From NCBI GenBank assembly GCA_012845835.1, contig JABAKD010000028.1:9951689-10015688 (forward strand): a stretch of DNA of 64,000 nucleotides. The letters run 5' to 3'. Shown piece by piece: positions 9,416 through 20,230 of the stretch; position 1 is the stretch's first letter; each line of letters starts with the position of its first letter. The notes beneath the pieces were generated by a model. The model was not told the origin of the DNA. It ran no database searches and saw only the letters and a program-made list of their open reading frames with translations. The DNA comes from Undaria pinnatifida (lineage: Eukaryota; Sar; Phaeophyceae; Laminariales; Alariaceae). Both the position numbers and the translations under genes were made by a program.

Positions 9416-10635
9416 GTAAACAGTAATAAAGAAGATACGTGATACCGGTATTATTCGCCTGGGAAGTTTCTTGGGCGAAGAAAAGTAATGAGGAGATACC
9501 GCAGTGCCGCTAACACTGTGTATAAATAGTAGAGTGGACTAACGTTACGTCCTGTGAAGTATCATATTAACAAGTATGTCCCATCTGGACCGAATCGCAA
9601 ACAGTACGACTGCTCTTGGAACAGAAACAGAAAAATCGGCGGGGCGGGGGAGGTTTCCGGTCCTCTGTTGTCTGTTGTCTGCTTGTCTGCTGTCCCATAG
9701 TTGCCCGCTCTGAAATTTTTACGAGTATTCATTGCTTGGTGAGGCATGGAGGATGAAGGGGGTTATTGTGCGTGTCTTCTGTACCCATCCCTCAATTCGT
9801 CCGACGGGTGGGTGCAGTTCAATGAACAAAGTGGACCATCCGCGAACTGAATATTTCTGCACAACACTGCTGGACTACAAGTACGAGGTGTGAGGTGCCA
9901 GAGCCAAATCCCCAAGCAATAATAGTCAAATACTGCCAAGTGCATCCTTCGAGATCCATTGCCCGCAGGGTTGCACGAGCAAGAAAATAAAGTGAGTCTC
10001 GGTAGTCTTGCTGCAGCGTTGGCGCCTTCTTGTTGCAATGCGGATAGCTACGACTATAATCTACATTAGTAGTGGTAGTTTTAGAGGGTACGAGAACGTT
10101 GTGGCGAATTATTTGACCATGGGCTGAACGGGCAGCTTTGTTTGGGGTTTTTGAAATGAGTCATTAAGAACAAAATGGCAGCTATCTGCATTGTAGTAGT
10201 AGCGGTATCAGAAGTATAGTCTAGTCTAAGGACAAGAAGAGAGAGTAGAAGACTGGAAAGTAGGGACAAGAATGGAGAGCTGTGTGCTGGAGAAATGGGC
10301 ACCGTGCGGCGCCTATTCAACCCACGCATCACCACTCAAACCTTTAAAATCGTAAAACAGTACCAATATACTGGGTTGGACTTTCTCGTAGCCGAGTAGT
10401 AGAGCGGCCGGCGTACGTGACAGATTTCAGAAATCCCCTGAAAAATAATGCGCAGTACCAGGGCACGTTGTCCGATTGCCTCTTAGCAGTATTCGCCCAA
10501 CATGCTTGTGCTGACAGCATAGATGCATAGACTGCCCCTCGCGCGTGTCCCTTCTGGTTGCATTGTGATGTTTGTGGCTGTGGCACTTGTCGCATTCATC
10601 ACGCTTGTGATACTTGTGGCGGTGTACCCAAGCAG
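9416..10635. other. Unassigned stretch upstream of the first cysteine-module exon
   Basis: No further cysteine module and no convincing signal-peptide exon was found here, although the gene's 5' end must lie to the left or within this stretch. Open frames are short and show no known motif. Confidence 0.35.
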
Positions 10636-10857
10636 TGGCGACATCAAACACGACCTGTAGCAACGGTCTGGTGGGGCTTGAGAACGACGGCAGCAGCGTC
10701 TGCTGCGATGCCGGCTGCGACCAATGCGGCGGAGTAGGGTGCGGAAACACAACTACCACCGGTTTGTCTGGCGATGACTGCTGCGCTTCCACCATTGAGG
10801 CGAATGGCCAGCTTTGTTCCGTGTCAGATTCGGCTCCGTGCGTGTTGGATGCTCCAG
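10636..10857 (+). CDS. Exon 1 (first visible) of a cysteine-rich repeat protein gene
   Basis: The 222-base exon lies between an AG acceptor (ACCCAAGCAG) and a GTGAGT donor and encodes one module of about 72 residues with ten cysteines: TCSNGLVG, a CC pair, two single Cys, CGGVGC, a second CC pair, then two Cys ending in APCVLD. The exon begins with two bases of a split codon and ends with one, so it is phase 1 on both sides. I recall modules of this kind from predicted secreted proteins of brown algae and other stramenopiles; the biochemical role is unknown to me. The even cysteine number and glycine-rich spacing suggest a disulfide-stabilised extracellular domain. The exon could also be a relic, but reading frame and splice sites are clean. 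It is joined here by inference to 18,921 and 19,674. Confidence 0.7.
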
Positions 10858-11304
10858 GTGAGTTTTGCCTCAAGTCGTGTGGATCCTGCAGGTGCGTTAC
10901 TCTGTATACAGAGTAGAGGCGTAACGATTTGCTTCCAAGATGGTATGACGTGGTTCCACTGTCATACCACTGCTGTACTATTTTACCCATCGGATAAATA
11001 AGGCCGTTTCAAACGTGTATCATACAACAGCAACCGTCCATTGCACCCGAGTCTTGTCGGGTATAAACACCGGGGTCTCCAGCTTGTGTGTGAAATCGTA
11101 TGACACACCAGGCATAGATAGTCTATATATATATATATTATATCATAATATACACATTAGTCTACATGTAATGAGCAGTTCGCCCCGGTGGTCTCTAGGT
11201 TAGTTATACCCTCGAAAGTTACCTACTTAGACTATACAGCAGATAGAGGAGTTGGTTCCGGAGTTAGAACCGCACGTGGGTCGGACTCGTGAGTTTATTA
11301 GCAA

Positions 11305-11500
11305 TGAGAGCGCCTAGCAGCGTGGTGGGTAGGCGCAATTCGATGCGAGTCGACGACGGAAGAAATTACTGAAGAAGTATTCCACAAGTATTCTCGCCAT
11401 AAACATGAAGGCACGTACCGGAGTGGGGAAGGGGGAGAAGATCTTGCTCAGTGACCCTGTGCATTGATTGCGTCTATTAATACAGAGAGAAAGGGAAAGA
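11305..11500. repeat. Dispersed repeat, copy 1 of a local pair
   Basis: Shares AGCAGCGTGG, GGTAGGCGCAA, CTCGATGCGAGTC-like, GCACGTACCG, AGTGGGGA and GCGTCTATTAA-type blocks in the same order as 15,660-15,850. No coding signal. Confidence 0.6.
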
Positions 11501-12117
11501 AAAAGACATAATAATGCGAAGATAATAGATAGATGAGACTGAGATAAACGAAAAACAAAATAAAGCCCATATATATACGAAGAAGGAAACATGAACCCAG
11601 AGAGGGGAAACACAAATAAATGTGCCCAGAACTGATAATAGAAGAGAAGCAAGAAAAGACGAAAGCCAAGTGAGAACTGGAAGGCAGCGGCAGCATGGAT
11701 TCCGTACGCAACTTGGAAACGTGCCACACGGTCAGATTTTCTTCTTGTTCATATACTATATATACCGCTATCATCACCTCCGTTCCCAATGGACCGGGCA
11801 AAGATAGAATAAAATATAATGCCAGGTATGAGCACAAAAGACGGGAAGAGAAAAAGGAACGTAATGTACAAAAACACAAGCAATGACAAGGCGGTACATC
11901 AAACGCACGGGTACACTATTATTGTGTGAATATGATGCACTCAACATGTATGAAACATTGGAGCAAAATGCATTACTTACCAAAATAATATTTGCAGAAT
12001 AACTCGAAAAAATAGTAAAGAGGCCAGACAGAGTAGATAGAGTGGGATCCGGACAACACGAAACATGCAGGAATATTCAAGATGCCAAACATCAGCCTCA
12101 TCACTCTACAAACATAT

Positions 12118-13380
12118 TATAAAAAATGAAAATACACTCCAGCTGTGAAATCGAAGATTTCGTCGAAACTTATCTTTGCAAGCTGTGTGTGATACTCCGA
12201 CCGCGCGCAATACGGGATTGTGTGTCCTCATTAAGGATATAGGTCGGCGACTCCCCTTACAACTACAGTGTAGCTATCAGGGTCAACAGGATGATTTTAG
12301 TCAGTATGTGCGCGGAAACTATAAAACCCGTTTCTGAGGGGGACAAAATCTGACAGCTGTGAAGGGAAATGTATCCTTTTATCAAGTGAATCTTGTAAGT
12401 CGAATAACCGGTGAGGGGGGTGGGGCGGAGTTTTGAAGGACGTGGGGGCCTGGTTTTGATCAAAAGCGAGCGGGTTTGGAGGGGGGGGGGGGGGGGGGGG
12501 AGGGGGCAATTTGTGCATGTAAGCTATAAATCCTTTCGAGGGGATAAATCTGACGGTTTTGGCACCAGTTTATTATTGGGGGGTGGGGGGGGAGGGTGGG
12601 GCGGGGGGGGGGGGGCGTGTGGGGCAGCTCAATATGTGCGTGGAAACTATACATTATTTTGAGGGGATAAAAGTGACGGTTTTGGAAATAATGCATCGGT
12701 TTATCATGTATATCCTGGGGTAAGTCGTACAATCAGTGAGTAGAGAGAGGGTGGAGTGTTCGAGGGGGTGGGGTTGGGATGGGTTGGGGGGGAGGTGGGG
12801 GGCGGGGGTGGGGGCGGGGGGGGGGGGGGGGGTGGGGGGGGGGGGGGGGAGGAAGGGCTGTAGGTGAGGGGTTTGTTATACGTGTGGTGCTAGGTCTAGG
12901 CGATGGTGCGGGTGATGGGGAAGAAGGGGGCGTTCGAGGTGTGTGGGGGGGGGGGCAGCGGCATGGATGGCTCTCGAAAGATGATGAGGTGATATCCTGT
13001 GCGTGAAGTGTTTATTAATGTGGCGGATTTCGATATTTGGTGGGGCGTTTGAGTAAGGGAGAGCAAGAGGGGGGGGGGGGGATTTTTTAGGAGGTTTAGG
13101 TCACGAAAAATATTCAAATACACTTCGGCTGTGAGATCAAAGATATGTAGCAGCTTGTTATACGCGTGGTGCTAGGTCTAGGCGATCGTGCAGGTGGTCG
13201 GAAAAGAGGGGGCGTTGGAGGGGGGGGAGGGGGGGGGGGGGGGGGGGGTTGGGGGGAAAATAATTGAAAACTACGTCATGGATGGTCAGAAAGATAATGA
13301 CGTGATATCAACTGCGTATAGGTGTTTATTACTCAGGCCGATTTTGATTGTGAGTGGGGCGTTTGGACAGACTAGGCGGA
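12118..13380 (+). repeat. DR1 dispersed repeat with long G runs
   Basis: DR1 leader at 12,130, then three successive copies of the AATCTGACGG / GTTTATCATGTATAT module separated by G runs, then two copies of the GGTGCTAGGTCTAGGCGAT block (12,885 and 13,165). The tract at 12,780-12,850 is almost pure G. Open frames here are Gly-, Arg- or Pro-runs and are not genes. Confidence 0.8.
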
Positions 13381-13739
13381 AGGGGGGGGGGGGGGGGGGG
13401 AATCGGGGGACGGAGGGGCGGGGGGGGAAGGGTTGGGGTTTTTTATGAAAAAGAGGGGTCAGTGGAGGGGGAGGGGAGGGGGGGGGGGGGGCGGGGGGGG
13501 GGACATTTCTATATGTGCGCGGACACCATAAATCCTCAAAGGGGACAAACCTGACGATTGAAGCAATAAGACATCCCTTTAGATCATCTGGCTTGTAATG
13601 TTTACTATTCTAGAAGGTTTGATGTTAGATGCAGCATGCAACCCAGTGTTTAAGTGTAGAAAATAACGTGTTAAATCTTCATAATTTGTTGTTGTATGAT
13701 ACATGGATCGAAAGCTAGAATATTTTATAGAATATTTGT

Positions 13740-13955
13740 AGGTACCATTATTTTCTGACCTCGCTAATTATAAGAAAGAGATACGTATTGTCAAATACAA
13801 CAGGCGAGGTGATGTGGTCATGCACTGTTTGTCACCATCATCATACAGTTACCATTATTTTCTAACATCGCTAATTATACGACAGAGATACGTATTGCCA
13901 AATACAGCATGCGAGGTGATGTATGTGGCCATGTACTGTCTCCGCCATTGAGCAT
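13740..13955 (+). repeat. ~108-base tandem duplication
   Basis: Two units share ACCATTATTTTCT, CTCGCTAATTATA, GAGATACGTATTG, CAAATACA and CGAGGTGATGT in order, starting near 13,742 and 13,852. No coding signal. Confidence 0.75.
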
Positions 13956-13984
13956 TAGAGGGAGGGATGCGAATCGTCAGTTTT

Positions 13985-14950
13985 AAAGGAACGCAGACAT
14001 ATTATAAAAAAAGAAAATACACTCCAGCTGTGAAATCGAAGATTTCGTCGAAACTCATCTTTGCAAGCTGTGTGTGATACTCCGATCGAGCGCATTACGA
14101 GTTGTGTGTCCTCATCAAGGATATAGGTCGGCGACTCCCCTTACAACTACAGTGTAGCTATCAGGGTCAACAGGGTGATTTTAGTCAGTCTGTGCGCGGA
14201 AACTATAAAACCCGTTTCTGAGGGGGACAAAATCTGACAGCTGTGGAGGGAAATGTATCCTTTTATCGAGTGAATCTTGTAAGTCGAATAACCGGTGAGG
14301 GGGAGGGGCGGAGTTTTGAAGGACGTGGGGGCCTGGTTTTGATCAAAAGCGAGCGGGTTTAGAGGGGGGGGGGAGGGGGGGAAGGGGGGGGGAATTTGTG
14401 CATGTAAGTTATAATCCTTTCAAGGGGATAAATCTGACGGTTTTGGCACCAGTTTATTATTGGGGGGGGGGGGGGTTGGGGCGGGGGGGGGGCGTGTGGG
14501 GCAGCTATATGTGCGTGGAAACTATACATTATTTTGAGGGGATAAATGTGACGGTTTTGGAAATGATGCATCAGTTTATCATGTATATTATCCTGGGGTA
14601 AGTCGTACAATCAGTGAGTAGAGAGAGGGTGGAGTGTTCGAGGGGGTGGGGTTGGGATGGGTTAAATATCTGGTATATTATCAAAATAAAAATACACTCC
14701 ATCCAGCTGTGAGATCGAAGATTTTGTCGGAAAACTCGTCTTTGCAAGCTGTGTGTGATACTCTGATCGCGCGTATTACTGGGACAAACATAGAGATTAT
14801 AAAAATTAAAATACACTCCAGCTGTGAGATCGAAGATTTTGTCGAAACTCATCTTTTTTGCAAGCTGTGTGTGATACTCCGATCGCGCGTATTGCGGGTT
14901 GTGTGTGTCCTCATTAAGTTAAGGATATAGGTCGGCGACTCCCCTTGAAC
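13985..14950 (+). repeat. DR1, near-duplicate of 12,118 copy plus two extra leaders
   Basis: 13,985-14,660 repeats 12,105-12,780 with few differences, including the otherwise rare GTGGGGGCCTGGTTTTGATC block. Two more DR1 leaders follow at 14,677 and 14,800. Confidence 0.85.
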
Positions 14951-15275
14951 ATATAATCTATGTGCACGGAATTAAAAAGAGTTGTCACTATCCTCTTACT
15001 CTCGGTTTCCTAACGCCAACAACAACAAGGTAATAATGGTATGTATGATAATGGGTCACCCCGGAGCTCTAATCTGGTTGTTATACCCTCGAACACTACT
15101 ACAACAATGGTATGCAGTTGGTCCTGGATGAAGTTCAAATCCCACGTGTTGCCTCGCGAGTAGTAGTAGGAATTTTGAGTTCATCTGCAACAATAGTAAT
15201 AAACAAAAGGAATCAACGGCTGAGACGAGGCTGCAATCACCTACTACTGCTGCACACCGCACGCAGTTGTTAAGG

Positions 15276-15644
15276 AATTTAGTGGGGTATTAGTCCGTTT
15301 GACCACTTGCAAAAGGTTAACCAATAGCTTACCCAAACTACGCCTTATAACACTCTCCCCCCCTGAAACGGCGGGATAGCGGGTCGACCGGATATACGGC
15401 GGACCTGTCAATATCCAAGCCGTTTCATTTCCTGGGCATAACGGGGAGAGTATTTTTCAAGTTCGACATGGAGAAAATCTGAAAAGTTTATTTTTGTGGA
15501 TGGTGGGGATCGAACCCACGACCCGAAAACCCATGGTCTGTCGACGACGCCATTTGTTAAGGTATTAGTGAGGTATTAGCCCGTTTTTGATTGACCACTT
15601 GCACAGGTTAACCAATAGCTTACCCAAACTAAGCCTTATAACAC
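15276..15644 (-). mobile_element. SINE-like element, full copy with direct terminal repeats
   Basis: About 85 bases (TTAAGGAATT to GCCTTATAACAC) occur at both ends in the same direction. Between them lie the body (ACGGCGGGATAGCGGGTCG, ATACGGCGGACCTGTCAAT) and the tRNA-related box B region at about 15,500-15,520 on the minus strand. The structure may be a chain of SINE monomers or a small element with terminal direct repeats. Confidence 0.65.
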
Positions 15645-15659
15645 AGTACAGTAGTAGTG

Positions 15660-15850
15660 GGAGTGCACTACTAGCAGCGTGGGTAGGCGCAACTCGATGC
15701 GGGTCAACGAGGAGGAATGGGCTGAAGTCTTCTCCCGAAAAAAAATTAAGGCGCGTACCGTAGTGGGGAGGGGTGCTTAGTGATGCTTAGTGAGACCTTG
15801 AATCTGATTGACGCCTATTAACAGGGAGGGAAGAAGGAGAAAGAAAAATG
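15660..15850. repeat. Dispersed repeat, copy 2 of a local pair
   Basis: Second copy of the repeat at 11,305-11,500, in the same orientation, lying immediately beside the SINE-like element. Confidence 0.6.
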
Positions 15851-17227
15851 CAATTATCGATCCTAAGTGTGCTGAGCTCACAGCTGATACGACGATGTTT
15901 GAAAAAAATATTTTATAAAATACCAGGTACCAGGACCTAGGGGTATAATATTATTAAAATATTAAAATAATATATGTAGAAGGGAGGAGAAAACAATATC
16001 GTGGAACCACGATCGTACTCGTAATCTGGACAGAAATCTGAGGGCCGTTGGATTTCATCCCAACGGTCGTTACATTTATGTTCCAAGTGGCTAGATTGTA
16101 AACCAGTGTGCTGCGCCTACCTGGATTGGTTTTCTCTTTATCATATACCAGGTACTTTCTTGTATTTAAAAGATGAAAAAAAACGCTTCAACTGTGATAT
16201 CGACCAAAAAGGTTTCCGATCAAAATTGTGTTTATGTTAAGAATACATAGATAGTAAGAAAATATCGCACCATCGGGAAAAAGTGCGGGGCTAAATCTCC
16301 GCAGTCCCGGCAGACAATACACCAACCAACAAAAATAGCAAGGTACCTGGTATGATACTTTCTAGAAAATGTGCCGGCCGGATATCATACTGCTGTATGT
16401 ACCAGGTATGATACTACAAACAACATTTTGTGGTGAAGTGGTGCTTGTGTGTTCGAGGTCGGTCTTGTCCAGGTGGTGTTGTTGCTGTTCTTTCGAGTGC
16501 CCTAATACATGCAGCTTCGTGCCCCGCCTGGTTCGCTCCGAAAAGCGTGTGTTGTGTCTCACATGTTGCGTCTCAACCAGCCCCCCTTCCGTCAACACCC
16601 CCAATGGCTAAGCTTTTCGCTTTCTTGCAAAATACTGAGTACTATGTATATCCGCCCAAGCACCCCTCTTCCGTCTCGGCACGAACTACAGCACGATGTT
16701 TTCATCAGTTGCGCGGGGAGCGGGTTCAACCGAGGCCTCTACACAGCAGCACAGTATAATATAGCGTTAGTGTAGCGTTGATGTAGAAGCAGTAGTAGTA
16801 ATAGTAGTTAGTTTAGCAGTAGTACTGGTAGTGCTGCAGTATAGTGATGGTAATGCTACAGTAGTAACAGTGTAGTATAGACTATACTGGTAGCATTAGA
16901 CTAATAGTATTGTAGTACATACAGTCGTGGTAGTAGGAATAATAGTAGTAGGAGTAGATAGAGCACAGTCTTCGCGCGTCATCGATGCTCGCCGCTTATT
17001 TACGTGGTGAGGCTCTAGATGGGGTCTAGCTATACTACTGTTGTTGTAGGAGGCAAAAGAGGTCCAGGAGCCGACTATGTTCAGGCGGACATGGTATCTT
17101 TGCGCGACGGTTTCTCCGTTGTATGTCGTTTGACCCTCAAGTCATTGGGTTCGATACTTGACGTCTTCTGTGTCTGTGCACCGTCATCAACTTAATGCAA
17201 CTCCACAGCAAACAACCCAAAACATCT

Positions 17228-17777
17228 ACGTACGAACTAACTTTCGTATTTCTGCCACGTTCGTCGGGAGAAAGCATGGTTTCAGGTGGTTGGTCTATGA
17301 ATAGGTCTCGCTAATGATGGTCGTACTCGTAGGATCCTGTAGAATCATAAAAAATCAGGTGTCCGAAAAAAAACTGCAGTAGTTTATTGTGGGCTGTGAG
17401 CGCTCAAGAGGTTCAGGCCTGTTTGCTATATTTCATCAGCGAGTTCAAGGCGAGAGTTCGACCTTTATTTTCCATTATAATTATCATCTGTGCGAGGGTT
17501 TGACCCCCCGCCTGCAACCCTTCCGACTGGAGAGTCTTTACGTAGGGGGGGTTAAAGGGATACGACGTTTTTGGTGTTATAGGTGTTTTCGTTGATGTAA
17601 AGCTGGGCTCACCCGCAGGCTCAGGCTTCCCTGTTTTTCCAAGATGCTGTTTCGACATAGATCGTACGAGTACGACAATCATTCATTAGCGAGACCTACG
17701 AGTATTCATAGACCAACCACCTGAAACCATGTTTTCTCCTGACGAACGTGGAAGAACTACGAAAGTTAGTTCGTAGT
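17228..17777. mobile_element. Fold-back element with ~110-base terminal inverted repeats
   Basis: 17,228-17,336 and 17,660-17,777 are near-perfect inverted copies (CGAACTAACTTTCGTA, CACGTTCGTC, GGTTTCAGGTGGTTGGTC, TCTCGCTAATG, CGTACTCGTAGGATC). The ~320-base loop has no recognised domain; its minus-strand 89-aa frame is unremarkable. Size and structure fit a non-autonomous DNA transposon. No target-site duplication was resolved. Confidence 0.7.
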
Positions 17778-18920
17778 TATACACCGGTTGTGTGGTGTAT
17801 GTAGATGATGGGTAGAAAGACTGGTTGAATGTGAAGAACACGCACGCGAAACTCCACGGCATAGCACCGAACCGCACCGCTTCGCGCGGTTGTTTCTTCA
17901 CCATAAAACTATCTTCTTTCCGCCTCTGCATGTTTTTTTAGTTTACTCTTTGGCATTACATACTCGTAACATTTCGGGGCTCATAGCCCAAAAGAATGGA
18001 TGGTGCATGCCGAGGCTCAGTCCCGGTGGAAAAAGATGCGCAGGCGGCGTCCATGTTATTATCACATTCCCCCATGCCGTTGTGGCGTTGTGAACTGTAG
18101 CAAGTGTCCCCTCATTACAATTGTCAAGTGGGAGGCGTCATCGCTTGTCTTGGTGAGGGTGATAGGGACCCATCGTTTTAGAAAGCACCCAGCAAGCCAT
18201 AATCTGATGCAAGAGACAGCACTCAAGCGACCCATCAATCGCCGTTAGGTGAGCGGCCAGAGCACCAGACATACGCAATACCTTTACTCCAAGAGACCGT
18301 GAAGGAACGCGTGTGATCACAGAGAAAATCGACGGGCTGAAAAGATGCTTATGTGGTAAAAAAAAATGCGGAAATAGACAGAGAGAGGGAAAAAGAGAGA
18401 GAGAGAGACGGGGGGGGTTGCCCGTTGAGATAGGGTCATCGGTGTCGGTATTCGCACTAATGTCGGAATTATCTATTTCAAACCCTCGTGTTCTATGATT
18501 TATAGCACAAAGAGAGAGCTTGTATGTCCTAGGGTGAAGAATTCGCGCGGATATTGTGTGTGGCACATACATGGGTGTCGATGATTGGAAACAACGGCTC
18601 CTGGCATGTGCTCGGCTGGTATGCCACGCCTTCCATCCTGTTTGTGTGTTGTGCGGTTTCTTCGAAACGGACTGGAATACGTGCAGATACCACAATCATT
18701 TCTGTAATAATCGTGTAAGACCACGGGAATAGAACAACGAGCGAATCTCGTATACTTACAGGAATACCTGGTATGCAACGCGAACAAGACGCAAAACACG
18801 AACACGCAAGTTTGCACCATCACCCCCCCTTCGGTCCACTCGCCCCGACATGCTTAAACATCCCCCTCTATTCCTTTGCGTGTATCCCTCTTGTTTTACC
18901 TTGATGCTGCACCCTAGCAG

Positions 18921-19136
18921 AAGCAATGTCAAACACGACCTGCAGCAACGGCCTGGTGGGCATCGAGAACAGCGGAGGCACTGTTTGCTGTGACTCCCGC
19001 TGTGGGGAGTGCGGCGGTTCAGGGTGTGGGGACATCATCGGATTGTCCGGGGATTTCTGTTGTACTTCCAATATCACGTTGAACGGCGAGCTCTGCTCTG
19101 TAACTGAAGCGGCCCCATGCGTGTTGGACACTCCAG
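18921..19136 (+). CDS. Exon 2 of the cysteine-rich repeat protein gene
   Basis: The 216-base exon after CTAGCAG, closed by a GTTTGAGT donor, encodes 72 residues of the same ten-cysteine module: TCSNGLVGIE, CC, CGGSGC, CC, NGELC and APCVLD. Spacing between cysteines is almost the same as in the exon at 10,636 and the exon at 50,214. It again starts with two and ends with one base of a split codon, so exons can be added or removed without changing frame. It lies 537 bases upstream of the last exon, a typical intron length, so the pairing with 19,674 is the firmest link in the model. The donor is weaker than at the other modules. Confidence 0.72.
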
Positions 19137-19673
19137 GTTTGAGTCGGTAGCGCTTCATATTGAGACTGATTCGACGCTACAATGCTAGTATCCCAATAGT
19201 ATCAGCATCTGCCGGTTAAAGAATCCGGTAGTATACGGGATGCCGACACTACTGGGTATTGTACCTATACAGTTACTGGTGCTACTGTAGCATAGCGTAT
19301 TGCAGCCGTGCGAAGTGAGTTCACGGGCAATATACAGGCAATATGTAGGCGCAATAGGGAGGCCCCCACTATATAACGACCATCCTCTAGTGGTGGAGGC
19401 CACACTTCTATGCACGCTTTCTGTCAATAGCGCGTTCGGTCGAGACCGCAACTTGCTCGATTGTTGTGTCCTTCTATTATCAGCTGCCCAAAACGGCCTC
19501 GACCTACTAGGTACGGTTGTTGCCAACTGTACTGAAATAAAACATGCAGTCTATTACCTCATGCGCCCTCCTCACCTTCGCCTTCACCGCCGTCCCGTTT
19601 CGTTCCATCGATCTCGCTTTCTCTTTCTTTGCTGTTCTATCGATCTCGTTTTCTCCTGATTGCTGCTCGCCAG

Positions 19674-20230
19674 AGGTGGTCTCTTCCAACTGCTCCAACG
19701 GTCTCGCAGGTGTTGAGAGCTCGGACGGTACCGTCTGCTGTGCCGAGGCATGTAATGGCCAATGTGGAGGCGTCGGCTGCGGCTCTATCGACGGTACCGA
19801 TGGAGCCACGGACTGCTGCTCCGGCACGATCCTAATGTCTGGCGTTAGCTGCGATGACAGCGCTGGAGCGCCCTGCATCATTGTCAATGGCACCTCCACT
19901 GACGCCCCCACAGCTTCTCCCACCGGCGCTTTCACCTTCGAACCGACCGTTACAGCCCGCGGAGGCGAGTTTTCTATGTCGCCGACGACATTGCTTGATC
20001 AGACGTCAGCTCCGACCGTTGAATCGCGCAATATCGATTTTACAGCGGGTCCGTCGGTGTTCGACCCGACGATATCCTCCTCGATGATCGGCGACAGCAG
20101 TACTACTCTGTTTCCAGGCGTGACCATGCGCCCGACAAGCGATGCATCAGCGGCATCTGCCGGGATCGTTGTAACGCTTGCGGCAATGGCGGGTGGCATG
20201 TTTGCGGTGTTCGCAGCGGCGCGTAAATAG
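19674..20230 (+). CDS. Terminal exon: cysteine module, Ser/Thr/Pro stalk and C-terminal hydrophobic segment
   Basis: The exon follows a long pyrimidine tract and CGCCAG and starts in the same phase as the other modules. It encodes 184 residues: one ten-cysteine module (NCSNGLAGVE, CC, CGGVGC, CC, GAPCII), then a Thr/Ser/Pro-rich stalk with STDAPTASPTG, then a hydrophobic stretch near the end (GIVVTLAAMAGGMFAVFAAA) followed by RK and a stop. That architecture suggests a protein held at the cell surface by a C-terminal membrane segment or lipid anchor. The frame also stays open upstream to an ATG at 19,544, and its first ~35 residues look like a signal peptide. A single-exon secreted protein starting there is therefore a real alternative. 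The conserved acceptor phase favours the exon reading. Confidence 0.75.

Larger units (their letters stand above)
10858..18920 (+). other. Probable long intron filled with repeats
   Basis: If the three cysteine-module exons belong to one gene, this ~8 kb is its intron. It starts GTGAGT and ends CCCTAGCAG. It holds DR1 copies, tandem duplications, a SINE-like element and a fold-back element, listed separately. 15,860-17,220 and 17,790-18,900 show no further recognised feature. Whether the exons are really spliced together needs RNA evidence; the alternative is two separate gene fragments. Confidence 0.4.

Noticed and set aside
12411-13554. Gly-, Trp/Gly- or Pro-run proteins
   Set aside because: They come from G runs inside DR1 repeats; the same pattern recurs at every DR1 copy on both strands.
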